NCBI GenBank assembly: GCA_040905445.1
Contig: JBBDRN010000019.1
Span: forward strand, 1-6,482
Reading direction: 5' to 3'
DNA: 6,482 nt
DNA from: SKPT01 sp040905445
Lineage (GTDB): Bacteria; Planctomycetota; Phycisphaerae; Phycisphaerales; Phycisphaeraceae
A program made the translations under genes and the position numbers. Shown here one piece after another: positions 4,976 to 6,482 of this stretch. Below the pieces are notes generated by a model, which saw only the letters and a program-made list of their open reading frames with translations, was not told where the DNA came from and did not search any database. How positions within the stretch are numbered: position 1 is the stretch's first letter; every line of letters begins with the position of its first letter.

Positions 4976-5875
4976 CTACAGTGTACCGCCGGGTTCCACG
5001 CGGAACACCGGCCGGCCCCCCTCCCCCGCCACGTCCTCCCCCGCCGCATCGCCATGCACCGCCTCGAGCCCGACGCGGTAGACCGGCTCGAGCACCGCCG
5101 GCCGCATCACCTCGTGCCAGGGCCCCGCGGCCGCAAGCCGCCCCGCCTCCATCAGCCACACGTCGTCCGCGTATCTGGCCGCCAGGTTCAGATCGTGCAG
5201 CACGACCAGGATCGCCCGCCCCGGCGTAAGCTGCTCGCGCAGCAAGGCCATCACCCGGTGCACGTGCCACAGGTCCAGGCTCGCGCCCGGCTCGTCCAGG
5301 AGCACAGCCGTCGTCGCCCCTCCCCCCCCCCCCGCCACGCCCCCCGTCGTCGTCCCCGCCTGCGCCAGCGCCCGGGCGATGAGCACGAGTTGCTGCTGGC
5401 CGCCGGAGAGCTCGGCAAAGACCGCCTGCTCCAGCCCCGCCAGGTCGCACTGCTCGATCGCCGCCGCCACCGCCGCGTCGTTGGGCCCCGCGGCGTAGCG
5501 TCCCATGGCCACGACCTCGCGCACCGTGAACGCGAACTGCACGCTGCCGCGCTGCGGCACGTAGCTGAGCCGGCGCGCCCGGGCGCGCGGGCCCATCCGG
5601 TCGACGCGCTCGCCATCGAGGTGAATGGTGCCGGCGCGCGGGCCGAGCTGCCCGAGCATGAGTCGCACGAGCGTCGTCTTGCCCGCCGCGTTGGGCCCGA
5701 TGAGGCAGCACAGCCGCCCGGGGGCGAGCCGGGCCGTGACGTCGCACACCACCGGCTCGCCGCGGCGGTACCCGAACGTCACGCCCTCGAGCGACAGCCC
5801 CGCGGTGGTGCGCCGCGGGCCGTCCGGTGACGCGGGCGAAACAACCGGGGAGGATGACAAAACATGCCTGTTCAT
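4976..5875 (-). CDS. ABC transporter ATP-binding protein, FecE/BtuD-type
   Basis: Nucleotide-binding subunit of an importer, of the class serving iron-siderophore, haem or cobalamin uptake. 299 residues, longer than the usual 250-270. Motifs: Walker A GPNAAGKT (60-67), Q-loop Gln108 in YVPQRG, signature LSGGQ (156-160), Walker B AVLLDEP with Asp194 and Glu195, D-loop SLDL, and switch His227 in VLHDLN; FTVREVVAMGRY is typical of the FecE group. All catalytic residues are present. Two oddities: a Gly/Thr-rich insertion (about 174-189) between the signature helix and Walker B, encoded partly by a run of 12 G; and a Gly/Asp/Glu-rich C-terminal stretch (275-287). The 28-residue leader before the first strand is low in structure. 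No permease or binding protein is in the window, so the substrate cannot be assigned. It is divergent from the AAA+ gene. Confidence 0.93.
   Translation of the reverse strand: MNRHVLSSSPVVSPASPDGPRRTTAGLSLEGVTFGYRRGEPVVCDVTARLAPGRLCCLIGPNAAGKTTLVRLMLGQLGPRAGTIHLDGERVDRMGPRARARRLSYVPQRGSVQFAFTVREVVAMGRYAAGPNDAAVAAAIEQCDLAGLEQAVFAELSGGQQQLVLIARALAQAGTTTGGVAGGGGGATTAVLLDEPGASLDLWHVHRVMALLREQLTPGRAILVVLHDLNLAARYADDVWLMEAGRLAAAGPWHEVMRPAVLEPVYRVGLEAVHGDAAGEDVAGEGGRPVFRVEPGGTL
5322..5333 (-). repeat. 12-base homopolymer G tract inside the ABC ATPase gene
   Basis: Twelve consecutive C on the plus strand (12 G in coding sense) span the codons for Ala181 to Gly185. One more A breaks the run before a further four G. 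As read, the frame is maintained through the tract into a perfect Walker B motif, so the deposited length gives an intact protein. Confidence 0.95.
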
Positions 5876-5887
5876 GCGGTTGCGCCC

Positions 5888-5893
5888 ATTCTA
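5888..5893 (-). promoter_or_regulatory. -10-like box for the ABC ATPase gene
   Basis: The minus strand reads TAGAAT twelve bases before the ATG at 5875, which would give a leader of only about five bases. No good -35 is present at 16-18 bp. The geometry is similar to, but looser than, the boxes in front of dus and the secreted-protein gene. Confidence 0.35.
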
Positions 5894-5926
5894 ACGCACC
5901 GCGCCCGGCAACGGCACCGAGGCCGC

Positions 5927-5944
5927 GCCCCGCCCCGCCCCGCC
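5927..5944. repeat. GCCCC pentamer tandem repeat in the divergent promoter region
   Basis: GCCCC is repeated three times plus a partial copy, between the predicted promoters of the ABC ATPase and the AAA+ ATPase. The minus strand carries short G4 runs. It may simply be compositional, or part of a shared operator. Confidence 0.4.
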
Positions 5945-5952
5945 GGCCGCTG

Positions 5953-5981
5953 TTGACTTACCCTCGCGCCGCCTCTAGCGT
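5953..5981 (+). promoter_or_regulatory. Sigma70-type promoter for the AAA+ ATPase gene
   Basis: TTGACT (5953-5958) matches five of six -35 bases; after a 17-bp spacer comes TAGCGT (5976-5981), which keeps the important T1, A2 and T6 of the -10. The predicted start near 5988 would leave a leader of about 35 bases before the ATG at 6023. Confidence 0.5.
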
Positions 5982-6022
5982 TGCGGGCGCCCTGGCTTCA
6001 TGATCCTCGCAGCGAGTCGGCC

Positions 6023-6482
6023 ATGCCTTCACCTCCGCCAGCCGCGACACTCGGTCAGCTCAAGCAGACCCCCTACCGCTATCGCAGCGTCAAACAGGAG
6101 ATGCGCGAGAACCTCATCCAGCGGCTGCGCAACAACGAAGAGATCTTCCCCGGCATCCGCGGCTACCAGCACACCGTCCTGCCCCAGGTCGTCCACGCCA
6201 TCCTCTCGCGCCACGACATCCTCTTCCTCGGCCTGCGCGGCCAGGCCAAGACGCGCATGCTCCGCATGCTCCCGCAACTGCTCGACGAGTGGCTGCCCGT
6301 GCTCGCGGACGTCGAGATCCCCGACGACCCGATCGAGCCGATGACCGCGATGGGCCGCACCGCCATCGCGCAGGCGGGCGACGAGACACCCCTGCGCTGG
6401 CTGCACCGCTCGCAGCGCTACCACGAGAAGCTGGCGACGCCGGACGTGACCATCGCCGACCTGATCGGCGAGATCGACATCG
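6023..6482 (+). CDS. Magnesium-chelatase-like AAA+ ATPase (partial, C-terminus beyond right edge)
   Basis: N-terminal 153 residues of what is probably a protein of roughly 450-510 residues, usually annotated as a magnesium chelatase ChlI-like or MoxR-type ATPase. Visible features: a Pro-rich start, a helical LGQLKQ...RSVKQEMRENLIQRL segment (10-35), FPGIRGYQHTVLPQVVHAIL leading into strand 2-like HDILFLG, then a Walker A-type loop GLRGQAKT (70-77), and further on TPLRWLHRSQRYHEKLATPDVTIADLIG (from 122), which is a characteristic block of this family. Walker B, sensors and arginine finger lie outside the window. The P-loop has Ala where canonical Walker A has Gly, as is common in this group from my memory of the family. 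Members often neighbour VWA-domain proteins and are thought to act as chaperone-like remodelers rather than in chlorophyll synthesis. The start is supported by a promoter about 40 bases upstream; there is no Shine-Dalgarno sequence. Confidence 0.88.
   Translation, partial: MPSPPPAATLGQLKQTPYRYRSVKQEMRENLIQRLRNNEEIFPGIRGYQHTVLPQVVHAILSRHDILFLGLRGQAKTRMLRMLPQLLDEWLPVLADVEIPDDPIEPMTAMGRTAIAQAGDETPLRWLHRSQRYHEKLATPDVTIADLIGEIDI

Noticed and set aside
4900..5055. N-terminal extension of the coiled-coil gene from a start at 5055
   Set aside because: It would overlap the ABC ATPase coding region and puts an Arg-rich segment before the transmembrane helix; the Met at 4899 is more natural.
4075..5229. 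384-codon plus-strand frame opposite the coiled-coil gene
   Set aside because: Leu/Arg/Pro-rich shadow of Gln/Arg codons; it also overlaps the 3' end of the ABC ATPase gene.
5573..5588. 16-bp perfect palindrome GCGCGCCCGGGCGCGC
   Set aside because: It lies in the ABC ATPase coding sequence and is explained by the Arg-Ala-Arg-Ala codons in this composition.
4880..5830. 316-codon plus-strand frame opposite the ABC ATPase
   Set aside because: His/Arg/Pro-rich with no domain; antisense to a clear ABC ATPase.

Overview
The window is strongly G+C-rich bacterial DNA with C/G-ending codons, short intergenic gaps and no usable Shine-Dalgarno sequence before any gene start. The gene content fits a planctomycete, perhaps of the Phycisphaerae type: a Planctomycetes-style tRNA-dihydrouridine synthase, glucose-6-phosphate isomerase, several anonymous secreted or membrane-anchored proteins, and a magnesium-chelatase-like AAA+ ATPase. 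That assignment is inference from family resemblance, not from a marker gene.

Left to right: (1) the 5' part of a tRNA-dihydrouridine synthase gene on the minus strand, running off the left edge; (2) a divergently transcribed small secreted protein of unknown function; (3) pgi, complete, on the plus strand; (4) convergent to pgi, a minus-strand gene for a single-pass membrane protein of unknown function with lower G+C; (5) a 101-bp gap with a perfect 17-bp inverted repeat and a G-tract array; (6) a minus-strand gene for a membrane-anchored, Gln/Arg-rich coiled-coil protein; (7) a minus-strand FecE/BtuD-type ABC transporter ATPase with no permease beside it; (8) divergent from it, the 5' part of an AAA+ ATPase gene running off the right edge.

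The genes do not form one pathway. dus acts on tRNA, pgi is central glycolysis/gluconeogenesis, the ABC ATPase would energise uptake of a metal chelate or cofactor, and the AAA+ protein probably opens an operon to the right. No defence system, CRISPR array, transposase, prophage or RNA gene is visible.

The most interesting signals are structural: a run of 12 G in the coding strand of the ABC ATPase between its signature motif and Walker B; the 17-bp inverted repeat with a third copy of part of its arm next to a start codon; an exact decamer (CCCCCGCCAC) found five times inside three unrelated genes at probable loop positions; and two divergent genes whose -10-like boxes lie 6-7 bases before ATG, suggesting leaderless mRNAs.
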